Assembly: GCA_033032865.1 (NCBI GenBank)
Contig: JAWHQI010000040.1
Span: forward strand, 8,415,001 to 8,479,000
From: Dactylorhiza incarnata
Lineage: Eukaryota > Streptophyta > Magnoliopsida > Asparagales > Orchidaceae
Reading direction: 5' to 3'
DNA length: 64,000 nt
Below the pieces are notes generated by a model that did no database searches, was not told the origin of the DNA, and saw nothing but the letters and a program-made list of their open reading frames with translations. This document shows positions 34,544-46,414 of this stretch, in pieces (positions within the stretch are counted from its first letter, which is position 1; each line of letters begins with the position of its first letter). The position numbers and the translations under genes were made by a program.

Positions 34544-37089
34544 TGTAAAACCCCAAATTTCATGTGCACGCCAAAATACATAAAAATGAAAATATGGTGA
34601 AGTCAGGGAGCTAGCGCCAGGCGCTAGCGCTAGCGTCAGCGGTAGTGTCTCTCAGCGGTACTGACTCAAGGCTAGCGCCAGGCGCTAGTGCTAGCGCTGG
34701 CGGTAGCGGGAAAATCATAAATTCCCCAAAATCCGACTCCTTTCTCATTTTCTCTGCCATTCCTGATCTGAGAGCTGAGAGGAGAGCTGAGGGCAGAGGG
34801 CTGGGAGCAAGGAGGAAGATCCGTTGGTGTTGCGCTTTCGTTGTGCCAGGAGGGAGATAACATCTGCGTGCTTGTGCCACCGCGGATTCCAGCCTTCCCC
34901 TCTCAAGTCTATGGCGCCAAAACGACCAGCGAGAGTAACGAATCTCCTCTCTAATCCTTGGAAATCTACGTCTTTTGATTTGCATGCGTTTTGGAAGACT
35001 TCTACTAATTAATAGATCGGATCTTCTGGTGGGATGAAGTTATTCCACCACAAATTGCATATAGAGTCCGGAACGGTAGTACGGGCATAAGCATACTGTG
35101 TGAAACCCATCTGGACAGATCGAGCCGGATTGGTGATGTTTAAAGTGCCGGAAATAATTCCGTGTAAGTGCTGTGATTCAGGTTATGTGTACTGTTTTGT
35201 ACAGCAAAAGGGTCCTGGAGGTGTTTCCCAGGCAATACCCGAATTTGGTGGCAGAACTGAGTTCTGTCACTAGCGCGGGAGTTACGCCCTCACGCTAAGT
35301 CTTATTTCAACTTAGACAAGCAATTTGAGCTAGTCCGTATACACTAAGTATCGGCACTCATCCATAGCCCGGTGCACCGAGGGGCGTCCTCTTCACCACC
35401 ACTATGGGAGGGTTCAGATCAGCTAGGCCCGTTGCTCAAATATCGCGATTCCACTATGCACGATACGGGTAAGCGTCACCTAATACCTATCTCTAAAAGC
35501 TGGGTTTTTCAAGTTCCACAACTTTTTCTGCTACGCATACAACCTCCAGGAATGTATGTAGCACTGAAACACACTGACTGTGTGCTGGGCGCTACCGCCG
35601 ACGCTAACGCTAGCGCCCGACGCTAGCAACAGAACTCACTTCTGCCCGGCACTGGTAACAGAACTCAACCCTGCTACCTCTGGGAATACACCTCCAGACA
35701 TCAACACTGGTAGCTCACCTGGAGCTACCGCCGGCGCTAACGCTAGCGCCCGGCGCTAGTGACTGAACTCAGTTCTGCCACCAAATTCGGGTATTGCCTG
35801 GGAAACACCTCCACGACCCTTTTGCTGTACAAAACAGTACACATAACCTGAATCACAGCACCTACACAGAATTATTTCCGGCACTTTAAAAATCACCAAT
35901 CCGGCTCGATCTGTCCAGATGGGTTTCACACAGCATGCTTATGCCCGTACTACTGTTCCAAACTCTATATGCAATTTGTGGGGGAATAACTTCATCCCAC
36001 CAGAAGATCCGATCTACTAATTAGTAGAAGTCTTCCAAAACGCATGCAAATCAAAGGACGTACATGTCCAAGGATTAGAGAGGAGATTCGTTACCCTCGC
36101 TGGTCGTTTTGGTGCCATAGACTTGAGAGGGGAAGGCTGGAATCCGCGGTGGCACAAGAGTTAGCGCCGGCGGTAGCGCCCAACACACAGTTAGTGTGTT
36201 TCAGTGCTACCTACATTCCTGGAGGCTGGATGCGTAGCAGAAAAAGTTGTGGAACTTGCAAAACCCAGCTTTTAGAGATGGGTATAAGGTGACGCTTACC
36301 CGTATCGTGCATAGTGGAATCGCGGTATTTGAGAAACGGGCCTAGATGATCCGAACCCTCCCATAGTGGTGGTGAAGAGGTCGCCCCTCGGTGCACCGGG
36401 CTATGGATGAGTGTCGGTACTTAGTGTATACGGACTAGCTCAAATTGCTTGATTAAGTTTAAATAAGACTTAGCGTGAGGGCGTAACTCAGGGAGTATGC
36501 CAAAGTGTGCCTTGAGAGCACGAAGCAGGTGGCTTGGTTTGCCTCCGTTGGTGTTGTTTGCGGATATATATATATATGCTGCTGACTCTTACTTGCAGGG
36601 AAGGAGCACCGCCGCCCCGAGTGTGGGGCGGGGTCGTTATAAATCTTGGTCAGCAAAAGCTGACCGGTTGCTTGTTTTCCCACCAATTGGTGGATTTGCT
36701 TATACAGGTCCCGGTGAGACTAGCGGGAGATAGCGGACTGAAGCCCGTGCTGCTGTGCTGTGCTGGCCCTTGAAGGCCAAAGCTTTTGTTTACTTTTGTT
36801 CATGTGTGGCCGGCCTGCGTGCCGATGTCTGGAAGCCACCTTTTTGATGTAAACAAACTCATGTAAATAACTCTTGTTGTATTTCATTCCTAGTAGTAAT
36901 GTGGACTTGTTATAAACTGGTTTTAAATGAATCTAAACATGCTTCCGTTATGTGACTCTGATGTTTAGATACTTATAGTTTTAACTGTTTAATGATAATT
37001 TTAGTAACACGCTATTCTGTTCGTTTCATATGGCGTGGGGTCCCGGCTGGACCTACTGTTATATGATATGTAACAGGGAGGGTGTTACA
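34544..37089 (+). repeat. K1 5' LTR (rearranged)
   Basis: It starts TGTAAAACCCC, as the 3' LTR does, and ends GGGTGTTACA next to the PBS. K2 has a 1915-bp LTR, so this one is longer by an inserted inverted copy of its own middle (35277-36165). Odd palindromes of the CTAGCGCC-A-GGCGCTAG type occur at 34611-34627 and near 34671. A plus-strand TATAAAT lies near 36636. Confidence 0.85.
35277..36165 (-). repeat. Inverted duplication inside the K1 5' LTR
   Basis: 35277-35600 is the reverse complement of about 36170-36490 (for example the CCCGGTGCACCGA region). 35740-36165 is the reverse complement of about 34879-35276 (for example CTGCCACCAAATTCGGGTAT against its inverse). Together this is a fold-back of nearly 0.9 kb within one LTR. 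The partner LTRs of K1 and K2 lack it. Confidence 0.85.
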
Positions 37090-37092
37090 AAT

Positions 37093-37102
37093 TGGTATCA
37101 GC
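37093..37102 (+). other. K1 primer-binding site
   Basis: TGGTATCAGC lies three bases after the LTR end and resembles the Met tRNA site TGGTATCAGAGC with two bases missing. Confidence 0.6.
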
Positions 37103-37421
37103 TACGGGTCTCGTTCCCTTTCCGTCTGAATTCATGGTTGAATTCTTTTAAGGGGTGGTGAGCACGTGTGTGCGTCGCCTTTAACTCATATAAATAACCA
37201 GTACTTGTCCACTTTAGGAATGAATTACATGTATATGTGTAGCATTCAGATGGAACTTCTGTGTTCCTTTGTTGCTTCATGCCATCTCCTAGTCGCTAAA
37301 TGTATTTTGTGCACATGTTTAGGCGGCTGGGAGTGGAGCGGGGCCTTCTCGACCCCCTCGTTCAACTGCAAGTAGTGCACCAACTCCGGTGCCGACTCCT
37401 CCTTCGGCTGAAACTGTAAGG
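37103..37421 (+). other. K1 leader before gag
   Basis: Mostly non-coding. From 37323, right after a TTTAG that could be a splice acceptor, the gag frame is open (AAGSGAGPSRPPRS), so gag may begin upstream of the first visible ATG. Confidence 0.4.
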
Positions 37422-38344
37422 ATGATCGCTGAGGCAGTATTTGCGATGTTCACGGCGCAACCAGGAGGGCATGTCCCCGGATAGCCTCCTATTTCGGGAG
37501 CGGCTCCAGTGCAGGCTCTAGCAGCCGAACCTGCGGTCGAAAGGCCAGTGTCGTTGAGGGCACGAAGAGCTCCAGATCAACAGCTGCAATACTTTTTGAG
37601 TTTCCACCCTCCCACGTTCACGGGGGCAGGAACCCCGACGCAAGCGGAGGATTGGCTGACAAGGGTGCGCAAAACCTTGAAGGCCACAGTTACAGAGGAA
37701 GAGCAAAAAGTTACTTTGGCAACTTTCTTATTGGATGGGGAGGCACAGCTGTGGTGGGACGACTTGGAGTTGCATCAGCTAGCGGGACGGCAGCTGACAG
37801 ATATCTCCTTTGATGAGTTTTCCAGACTGTTCTTGGCGTGGTATCTTCCACCGGCCCAACAGATAGAGATGGAAAATCAGTTCAATCGTCTGACTCAGGG
37901 TGATAGAATGATCGACGACTATCTACATGAGTTTACACAGTTGGGGCGCTATGCAGGCGTGACGTTTGCGGATGAAGCTCGTAAGACAAATCAATTTTAC
38001 GAAGGCTTGCGAGAAGAGTTGTGGTTCCTTCTGTCGGGGCCAATGACGCAGGGGTTTATGACCCTGGTCAACTCGGCTCGTTCTTTAGAGAAAGATATGA
38101 AGCGGTCCCAAAGCAGGAAGGAGCTAGCAGTAGTCAAGCCAGAGTTCAAGGAGCGAGCTCGGCAAAGTCGGGATGAGACAAATGGAAGAAAGGAGCGTGA
38201 CCGTCTGGGTCAGCTCAATCTTCAGCATCGGGAGTGACTGGGCATCGCCCAATCATCTGTTACAGCTTCGGCAAGCTGGGACATATAGCTCATGATTGTC
38301 GTGGTGGAAAGAAGGCAGCTGCGGCCTATGCGGCATAGAAAGGG
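37422..38344 (+). pseudogene. gag of K1
   Basis: An ATG at 37422 opens the gag frame, with a TAG at 37482. The capsid part contains FLSFHPPTFTGAGTPTQAED, WWDDLELHQ, FSRLFLAWYLPPAQQIE and FNRLTQGDRMIDDYLHEFTQ, the standard chromoviral gag (PF03732) pattern. The frame ends at 38237 after a frameshift. The zinc knuckle, at 38258-38299 in another frame, reads CYSFGKLGHIAHDC, so the second metal-binding Cys is Phe. It would have formed the virus-like particle and bound RNA; it is inactive now. Confidence 0.8.
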
Positions 38345-38444
38345 AAGGCGGTAGAGTCAACCGCATCTCACGCCACTCCAGCCCAGCCTAGAGTGTACAA
38401 CCTTGGCCAGCAGGAGGCCATCAAACAGAGCGATGTGGTGACAG

Positions 38445-38522
38445 GTATGCGATAGTATATAACTCTTCTTGCTTTTTATACTTCATACCTTATGCATTGC
38501 TTGTTAACCATTGATGTCCTAG
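38445..38522 (+). other. 78-bp intron-like segment between gag and protease of K1
   Basis: It begins GTATGCGATAG right after the GDVVTG-type codons and ends GATGTCCTAG. K2 has a 78-bp segment at exactly the same place (63276-63353) with matching ends. In K2, removing it joins VVIG to FVLIFNSPTRALFDTGASHS, restoring the continuous gag-PR reading usual for Tekay elements. Confidence 0.65.
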
Positions 38523-41500
38523 GCCTTGGCCAGCACTATTTGATATGGGTGCTTCACATTCCTTTCTATCGGAATCCTTCATACATTAACTTGGAGTGCC
38601 TTCGTCGTTTAGACAGGAACGATTAGATGTGTTGCTACCCAATGGGTGTTTGATGCGCGTGGATCGAGGTTGTGTGGTAAAGGTACGAATAGAGAGTCAA
38701 GACTTTGATTTGGAAGCACTGATACTCCCGCTTTCGGAGTTCGATGTAATCTTTGGTATGGACTGGCTATCAGCGCAGCAGGCCTACATTGATTGCACTT
38801 CGAAGGAGGTCACGCTGGGGCGGAATATCGAACATGCGACTACGTTTGCTGGTTTGCATGGATCGAGCAAGACACTGATGTCTGCTGTCCAAGTGGTCAA
38901 GGAGGTTCGGCAAGGCGCAGAGTTATGTGTTGTGCTAGCGGGAGCTGCAAAGCCTCAACAAAATTTGAGTGATTTTCCTGTGATTTCAGAGTATCCAGAT
39001 GTGTTTCCGAAAGATCTCCCTGGGGCGCCACCTCAACGAGAGATTGACTTCACTATAGAGCTGGTGCCAGGTGCCAAACCTGTTTCACGCTCTCCGTACC
39101 GAATTGCGCCAAAGGAGATGGCGTAATTGAAGGTTCAATTACAGGAGCTGTTAGAGCAGGGTTACATACACCCAAGTACATCCCCTTGGGGTGCTCTGGT
39201 CCTTTTTGTGAAGAAAAAGGACGGAAGCCTGCGTCTATGCATTGACTACGGAGATCTGAACAAGCTGACCGAGAAGAACAAGTATCCGATTCCTCGAATC
39301 GATGACTTATTCGATCTGCTAGTTGGGTCAACTGTGTATTCAAAGTTGGATCTCAAGTCCGGCTATTACCAGTTGCGAATTAGGGATTGTAATATCCCCA
39401 AAACAGCATTCAGTACTCGCTACGGACACTACGAGTTTACAGTGATGCCGTTTGGATTAATGAATGCGCCGTCAGTATTTATGGATCTGATGAATAGGAC
39501 CTTTCAGGAGTACCTTGATCGGTTTGTCATTGTCTTCATTGACGATATTTTGGTGTACTCTCAGTCTGAAGAAGAGCACGCGATTCATTTGCGTGAAGTT
39601 TTGGAAACCCTGCGACGTAGTCAACTATATGCCAAGTTCTCTAAGTGCGAGTTCTGGCTAGCCTCAGTAGCGTTCCTTGGTCATGTTGTTAGTGGCGAGG
39701 GTATCGTAGTGGATCCAGCAAAGATCGATGCAATCCAGAAGTGGCCCGTTTTGGCAACAGTAGCGGAAGTCAGGAGTTTCCTTGGACTTGCCGGCTACTA
39801 TTGGCGCTTCGTGGAGAACTTTTCGCGGATCGCTCTACCTCTCACCACCTTGACGAGGAAGGATCAGAAGTTCGTTTGGTCACCGGAGTGTGCACGGGCT
39901 TTTGAGGAATTGAAGAGGCGTTTGACCACAACACCAATTCTTTGTTTGCCATCAGGTGCAGAGGGTTATGAAATTTATAGTGATGCGTCAGGGAGTGGCT
40001 TAGGCTGCGTACTTCTTCAGCATGGTCAAGTAATAGCTTATGGCTATCGTCAGTTGAAAGTGCATGAGCGGAATTATCCGGTCCACGACTTAGAATTGGC
40101 GGCCGTGATCTTCGCTCTAAAGTTGTGGTGGCACTACATATATGGTGTGAAGGTTGACATCTTTACAGACCATAAGAGCCTTAAGTATTTTCTAAATCAG
40201 AAGGAGCTTAATATGCGACAAAAAAGATGGATGGAGTTCCTGGGGGACTACACTTTTGATATACACTATACTCTCGGGAAAGGAAATGTAGTCGCAGATG
40301 CTTTGAGCCGAAGGGCTTATGTACAAGCCAATTGGATTCAGATGCATGTTCCACGTTTGATCAGGGACTTGGAAGACTTGGAGATCTCCTGTGTGGAGAG
40401 GACTTCTAGTGTAAGTGCGTGTTTGAACTGGACGGAGGTGCAATATGACCTCGCGGACAGAATACGACAGGCCCTTGAGCTTGATTCGAGCATGCAACGC
40501 TATTTGGCAGAGTCTGGGGATGGGACTGCTGCAGAGTTTGTGTTGGACGACGGTCTGATGTGGAAAGATGGTCGGTTGTGCGTCCCAAATGTGGGTAAGT
40601 TGCAGGAGGAATTGATGTACGAAGCACACTTTACCAGGTACTCAATTCACCCAGGGAGCACAAAAATGTACCAAGACATGAAAAAGTTGTTTTGGTGGCC
40701 AGGATTGAAGAAAGACATCGCCTTATACGTGGCAAATTGCAAAACTTGCGCACTGGTGAAGGCAGAATGTCAGAAACCTGGAGGTTTCCTGAAGTCGTTG
40801 CCTATACCGGAATGGAAATTTGATGACATTTTGATGGATTTCGTGCACGGTTTACCGAGATCGCAGAGTGGGAATGATACCGTATGGGTGATCGTGGATC
40901 GCTTGACGAAGGTAGCCCACTTTATTCCAAACCGGAAGGACGATTCAGTTGAAAAGTTGGCAAAACTTTATGTCGATAGCATTGTCCGATTGCACGGTGT
41001 GCCCCGCAGCATCGTTAGTGACCGAGATGGGCGCTTTACTTCTAAGGATTGGAGGCTAATCCACCAGTTGTTAGGTATAAAGCTGAAGTTTAGCACTGCC
41101 TTCCACCCTCAGACGGATGGACAGACTGAACGTACGAACAGAACTCTGGAGGATATGCTCCGAATGTGCGTCCCGGACTTCGGTAAAAAGTGGGAAGATC
41201 ATCTTTTCATGATCGAGTTCGCTTACAATAACAACTATCAGGCAAGTATAAAGATGGCACCCTTCGAGGCCCTCTATGGTAGAGCTTGCCGCACTCCCTT
41301 ATCTTGGGCGGAGACAGGTGAAACGAAGCTGTTTAAGCAAAAGGAAGTCGAAGAGGCAAATTCGGCTATTCAAACAATCCATGAGAGATTGTTAATTGCG
41401 CAAGATAGGCAGGCAAAATACTACAATGCCAAGCACAGAAACGTCGAGTTTGCCGTGGGCGACTGGGTTTATCTCAAGATCAAACCTTTCAAGGGTGTGT

Positions 41501-41874
41501 CCCGGATTCGGCGCTTGAAAAAGCTGAGTACAAGATACCTTGGACCGTTTGAGATACTGGAACGTGTTGGCGAAGCTGCCTATTGGCTCGCTCTTTCGAC
41601 AGAGTTGAGTGGTCTGCAAGATGTGTTCCACATATCGGTATTAAGGAAAGCTGTACCAGAGCCTCGCCAAGTGCTTGTGGCTAGTTAGGTGCCGGTCGAT
41701 GATGGGTTGAAGACAAAGATCATACCTATTAGCATTGAAGACACTGAGATCAAACAGCTGCGGAATAAATTGATCAAGATGGTTAAAGTCCGCTGGAACA
41801 ACTGCGGTCGTGAGGAGCTTTCATGGGAGCGCGAACAAACTATGCGTGAGGAGTTCCCCGAGCTGTTCCATTGA
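38523..41874 (+). pseudogene. K1 pol: PR, RT, RNase H, integrase, chromodomain
   Basis: One frame runs from about 38540 to the TGA at 41872, broken only by TAA at 38587, TAA at 39124 and TAG at 41686. PR has FDMGASHSFLS (the active-site Thr of DTG is Met) and VIFGMDWL. RT has [23 protein letters not shown] and the catalytic FIDDILVYS (about 39535-39561). RNase H has [18 protein letters not shown] and TDHKSLKYF. Integrase has an HHCC finger ending NCKTC, then [15 protein letters not shown] and QTERTN as the D, D, E region, then the GPY/F-like [13 protein letters not shown]. After the TAG comes VRWNNCGREELSWEREQ, a chromodomain-like tail thought to guide insertion to heterochromatin. Three stops and the Thr loss make it inactive, yet RT to IN is uninterrupted over 853 codons. 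Confidence 0.93.
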
Positions 41875-41924
41875 GGTACAAGTCGTATTTTGTATCTTTT
41901 TGATTATTTGCACTGTTAGAATTT

Positions 41925-41955
41925 CGGGACGAAATTCTTTTAAGGGGGGAAGAAT
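41925..41955 (+). other. K1 polypurine tract
   Basis: AAGGGGGGAAGAAT directly precedes the TGTAAAACCCC start of the 3' LTR. The upstream TTTCGGGACGAAATTC is a short inverted repeat usual in this family, also present (diverged) in K2 near 59590. Confidence 0.85.
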
Positions 41956-42831
41956 TGTAAAACCCCAAATTTCATGAGCATGCCAAAATACACAAAAATG
42001 AAAATATGTTGAAGTCAGGGAGCTAGCGCCAGGCGCTAGCTCTAGCGCCGGCGGTAGTGTCTCTCAGCGGTACCGACTCAAGGCTAGCGCCAGGCGCTAG
42101 TCTTAGCGCCGGCGGTAGTGGGAAAATCATAAATTCCCCAAAATCCGACTCCTTTCTCATTTTCTCTGCCATTCCTGATCTGAGAGCTGAGAGGAGAGCT
42201 GAGGGCAGAGGGCTGGGAGCAAGGAGGGAGATCCGTTGGCGTTGCGCTTTCGTTGTGCCAGGAGGGAGATAACATCTGCGTGCTTGTGCCACCGCGGATT
42301 CCAGCCTTCCCCTCTCAACTCTATGGCGCCAAAACGACCAGCGAGGGTAACGAATCTCCTCTCTAATCCTTGGACATGTACCTCCTTTGATTTGCATGCA
42401 TTTTGGAAGACTTCTACTAATTAGTAGATCGAATCTTCCGGTGGGATGAAGTAATTCCCCCACAAATTGCATATAGAGTTCGGAACGGTAGTACGGGCAT
42501 AAGCATGCTGTGTGAAACCCATCTGGACAGATCGAGCCGGATTGGTGATGTTTAAAGTGCCGAAAATAATTCTGTGTAAGTGCTGTGATTCAGGTTATGT
42601 ATACTATTTTGTACTGCAAAAGGGTCCTGGAGGTGTTTCCCAGGCAATACCCGAATTTGATGGCAGAACTGAGTTCTGTCACTAGCGCCGGGCGCTAGCA
42701 TTAGCGCCGGTGGTAGCTCCAGGTGAGCTACCAGTGTTGATGTCTGGAGGTGTATTCCCAGAGGTAGCAGGGTTGAGTTCTGTTACCAGTGCCAGGCAGA
42801 AGTGAGTTCTGTTGCTAGCGCCGGGCGCTAA
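41956..42831 (+). repeat. K1 3' LTR, truncated
   Basis: It aligns with 34544-35276 and continues past it (GCTAGCGCCGGGCGCTAG and following) without the inverted duplication. It stops abruptly at 42831, covering the first half of a 1.9-kb LTR. Confidence 0.85.
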
Positions 42832-43362
42832 TCAAACAATATCTGCCACTATAGGGACCAACAAACACTAGATTCATGATACCAGACCTTAAAAAACTCA
42901 CTAAACATATTAGTTCACAAATAAAATTATCTCACATACAAAATATTTATTAAGCAAATACATAAAACCAACTAAGAAATTATTTATTTAAATAGACAAT
43001 GAACCAATTACCTACTGAAATTCAAAAAGGAAGGAGCCAACCTCATTTAAAATATGGAGCAACATGATAACAATTATGCTTCCAATTTATCACTGAGCAG
43101 GAAGAATGGAAAGATTAATGGCAACTTATATCCACCTCCTTCCAGCTTAATAGGAGAATTCAAAATCATATTGGACACCCAAAAAAATCAAATTTTAAAC
43201 ATATAAAGTTGAGTTAGAGACTATCAAGCCAGAGAAGCATAAGAGTTTAGGGGTGCCGTTCGGGTTACCTGAGATAGGCCATCTACGGTGCGCAACAATC
43301 CCAATTCCTAAATTTCACTTTAACTACGTCAATCCAAGTTTTTCAACACAGAAAATGTGAAA
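42832..43362. other. AT-rich stretch, no gene seen
   Basis: Unique-looking non-coding sequence between the truncated LTR and the GA array. It may be remnant host DNA flanking the K1 insertion. Confidence 0.35.
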
Positions 43363-43515
<153 letters not shown>

Positions 43516-44817
43516 GAACTTTCAATTTCTAAAGACCAGAATGCATTCTCTCTTAGTTCTAGTGAGCTGGAAGGATCTTAAAGATATTCTAGAAAGCACA
43601 TACAATCAAAATGAATTCTTGGTTCTCCAAAAATGATAGCAACATCATTACAAAATTTTAAAGTAATGAAATCAATGTAGAAGACTTAAATTAAATCTTG
43701 AAGCATTTTGTTTATGATTGAAGCATATTAAAGTTGGGGTGGTATCAATATTGAAGTATTATTTCAGCATAACTACAAATTTTTTGTTTAATTATGCCTT
43801 TGAGTGTATTTATCAAAATGAATTATTGGTTGGTACACATTGAAGAGAAGCAAGGTTACTGGGCGAGCCTCTTTTGGCCATCTGATTGAGTTTTGAAGTG
43901 CGATGTTTGAGAGAAGGTGTAGTCAATTTTATTGCGGCAACTCTGCCACCTTCCCTTACCAAATCCTCTCCCTTCCACTTCTCCATTCTGTTCACTTACT
44001 CAATTACTTCAACACCAGAAGAACCACCCTCCTCTTTCCCCATCACCACACTTCTCTTCAGTAGCTTAGTCTCAGAGGAAACCCTGCTCTTATCGGCGCC
44101 AAAAATAACCTAATTGTGTGCGATGTTTGAGAGAAGGTGTAGTCCAAATAAACTTGGAACAATACGATAATAATAACCTAGTTCACAACATGAAAAATGC
44201 ATTTGCAAGAAGCGGTAAGGTTACAAATTAATATTTCTAATAGAAAGAATGGGAAATAATATTAGTATAACTATCAATAAAACTTGTTACTACATCTTGA
44301 AGTAAATGAAGTTGGTAATCTTGACTGGGCATGACAGTTGAGGGAGAATCTCAAAGGAGAAGAAGGAAATCTTGAGTAGTGGGCACCAAGTTCTTTTCTA
44401 GTCCTTGGGCCGTAGGAAAATCATGTGGATGCAAAGTTCATGGTCGACAATTCATTAGCCGGGGCGAGTCTGCACAATTCTTGGAAACCAACAAATAAGA
44501 AAAAACATTTCTATGAGCGGATAAAGATGATTGAGGGAAAGAATTTGCACCTGCAAAGATGATCAGTCGAAGGATCGCAAATTCTGTGCCATAGGCAGAG
44601 GATTGTATGCAAGGTGTTGGATGGAGCTCCGACAAGATGTAGGTCAGCGGATGCGAAAATGTATTTCACCGAGTGAAACTCTGCCCTAGAGTTATCTTGT
44701 CATGGGAAGAGGCGCGGGAAATAAAGAAATGGCGCACTGTAGGCGAGGCGGAGTTGGAGATGGAGGTTGTGGCAGGCCGATCTGTTGGATCTACTACTGG
44801 AAGTGGCACCGGCGTCG
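43516..44817. other. Unassigned, possibly host-derived stretch
   Basis: A 25-bp segment containing GATGTTTGAGAGAAGGTGTA occurs twice (about 43897 and 44121). The minus strand between 44110 and 43815 is open for about 95 codons apart from one stop (SSETKLLKRSVVMGKEEGG and KWKGEDLVREGGRVAAIKL). The product is not recognised. Nothing transposon-like is evident. Confidence 0.35.
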
Positions 44818-45097
44818 GGAGAGAGAGAGAGCAGGAGAGAGAGAGAGCGGGAGAGAGAGAGAGAGAGCGGGGGGGGGGGGAGAGAGAGAGCGGGAGAGAG
44901 AGAGAGAGAGCGGGTGAGAGAGAGAGCGGGGGAGAGAGCGAGGGGAGAGAGAGCGGGAGAGACAGCTGGGGAGAGAGAGCGGGGGAGAGAGAGGGAGGGA
45001 GAGAAGAGCGGGAGAGAGAGCGGGAGAGACAGTCGGGGAGAGAGAGCGGGGGAGAGAGCGGGAGAGAGAGAAGAGAGGGAGAGAGAGAAGAGCGGGT
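44818..45097 (+). repeat. GAGA/GAGCGGG-rich tandem array
   Basis: Repeats of GAGAGAGAGCGGGAGAGA-like units with an internal G-run at 44870-44880. It is low-complexity, not coding, and marks the right edge of the block inserted in the T1 gag. Confidence 0.92.
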
Positions 45098-45139
45098 AAG
45101 ACTTTTTTTTTCAGTCGGATTCAGTCGACTGAAGTGAGG

Positions 45140-45893
45140 CCCGACCGGGGGGGGGGGAGGGGGGGGGGGAGGTGGCCCCAGATCCTATCTCCACCCCGGG
45201 GGTTTGAACAGCCTTTGCCCCCCATGGAAATTCCCCCCTCCTTGATGTCCTCTTCCTTGACCCTGCCCTGGACCTTCATACTTCCTTCCTCCTCCATACT
45301 CCTTTGCTTCTCCGCCGCACAACCTGACCAGCTATCTGACGAACGTCAGGTTCGCCGCCTCTCCTTCGATCTCATTCTCTGCCCTCTCCATGAGCTCTTC
45401 AAATGAAAGTGGGGCACTTTCTTCCATTCTATCCTGAAGAACCCCTCGCGGAGCCCCAAGATGAAGGCTAGCATCAGGGTGTGCCCCGACACTTCATTGA
45501 CCAAGAGTATTTCCTCGTGGAACCTGTCCACATTACTCCCCAGCGTCGCTTCCGTTCCCTGCTTGACTGCAAATAAGAACTCTACTCACTTCTTCCTCTT
45601 CTTGGACATTGAGAACCTCAGAAGGAAGCACCGTCGTAGATCCTCAAAGCAATAGATCGAGCTTGAGGGTAGTTGATGAAACCAGTCTCAAGCTTTCTCC
45701 TTCTGGGTGATGGAGAAGAATCGACACTTGAAAGCGTCCGACACTTGCCTGATGGAGATGGCATCCTCGATCCACTGAACTTGTTGTACTGGGCCATCTC
45801 TGCCTGTATAGTAAGACATGTCTAGATCCCTGAACCCTTCTGAAATTGGGGCCGAGATGATCAGCTCAGAAAAGGGGCTTCCCTCCCTCATTC
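45140..45893 (-). pseudogene. N-terminal gag of T1
   Basis: On the minus strand, GSPFSELIISAPISEGFRD, VQWIEDAISIRQVSDAFKCR and AWDWFHQLPSSSIYCFEDL match the conserved capsid of Tat gags (PFSxxI, DAxxCRxFxxTLKxxAxxWFxxLPxxSIxSFxxL). The reading continues in other frames to a poly-Pro tract at about 45150-45175. That tract pairs with the poly-Pro tract at 32930, so the two gag parts were once joined there. Stops and frameshifts are present. Confidence 0.75.
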
Positions 45894-46414
45894 GGCGAGT
45901 GGTATGGTCTGGCGGAGTCAGTTAGCATAGCTCAGCACTCGCCAGGCTGGGGAAGAGCTGCCACCCGGGGAGATCTTGCCCACTCCCTTCTGCCATCGCT
46001 TCCTTCCCGGGTCGCTGACTGGGGGCATTCTCACCTATCAGCTAGGGCACGATTACTGGGACTGCGGGTGCCTCAAACTCACTTCTGGCGGAAAAGGTGA
46101 GATGCAAGGTCTACAAGACCTCCCGCTTGAAGTCTTCAAATATTCCCATCGTTAACCCACTCGTGAGTGCTTGCGAGTGGCCTGGGTCAGATCTATCTTC
46201 TTCACCTCCAGCCTTGGAGCTCAGCTACAAATTTTCCTGTATAGGCTACGGTCCACGCTCACTGCACAAAATGTTGAAACCATCAACCGGTCTTTTGAGG
46301 AGTTCGGACCCAAGGGGTTGTAGACTACACCTAATTCTCCCTCATTGGCACTCTTGACTGTCGATGAAGAAAAATGTATAGACCCAAAGTTGTAGCGAGG
46401 AGGTCCCGCCACAC
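45894..46414 (-). other. T1 leader upstream of gag
   Basis: The minus-strand region between the 5' LTR and gag. No clear protein is seen. The primer-binding site is not resolved; TGGCGGGACCTCCTCGC near 46405 is a possible but unproven candidate. Confidence 0.35.

Larger units (their letters stand above)
34544..42831 (+). mobile_element. K1: Tekay-type Gypsy chromovirus
   Basis: A plus-strand element with a 5' LTR (34544-37089, enlarged by an internal inverted duplication), a PBS and a decayed gag. A 78-bp intron-like segment, PR-RT-RH-IN in one frame with a terminal chromodomain-like part, a PPT and a truncated 3' LTR (41956-42831, about half length) follow. Domain order and the C-terminal WEREQTMREEFPELF motif place it in the Tekay/Del chromoviruses. 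The right end is lost, so no target duplication can be read; the left flank is TGGAG. Confidence 0.9.

Noticed and set aside
34611..34985. Proteins from the K1 LTR (also repeated at 42023-42472)
   Set aside because: They lie inside LTR sequence that is present twice, and nothing supports translation.
38523..41874. Integrated plant pararetrovirus
   Set aside because: An integrase, LTRs, PPT and a chromodomain-like tail show a Gypsy chromovirus; no movement or coat protein.
44673..45137. 154-codon Glu/Arg/Gly frame
   Set aside because: Artefact of the GAGCGGG array; no recognised domain.
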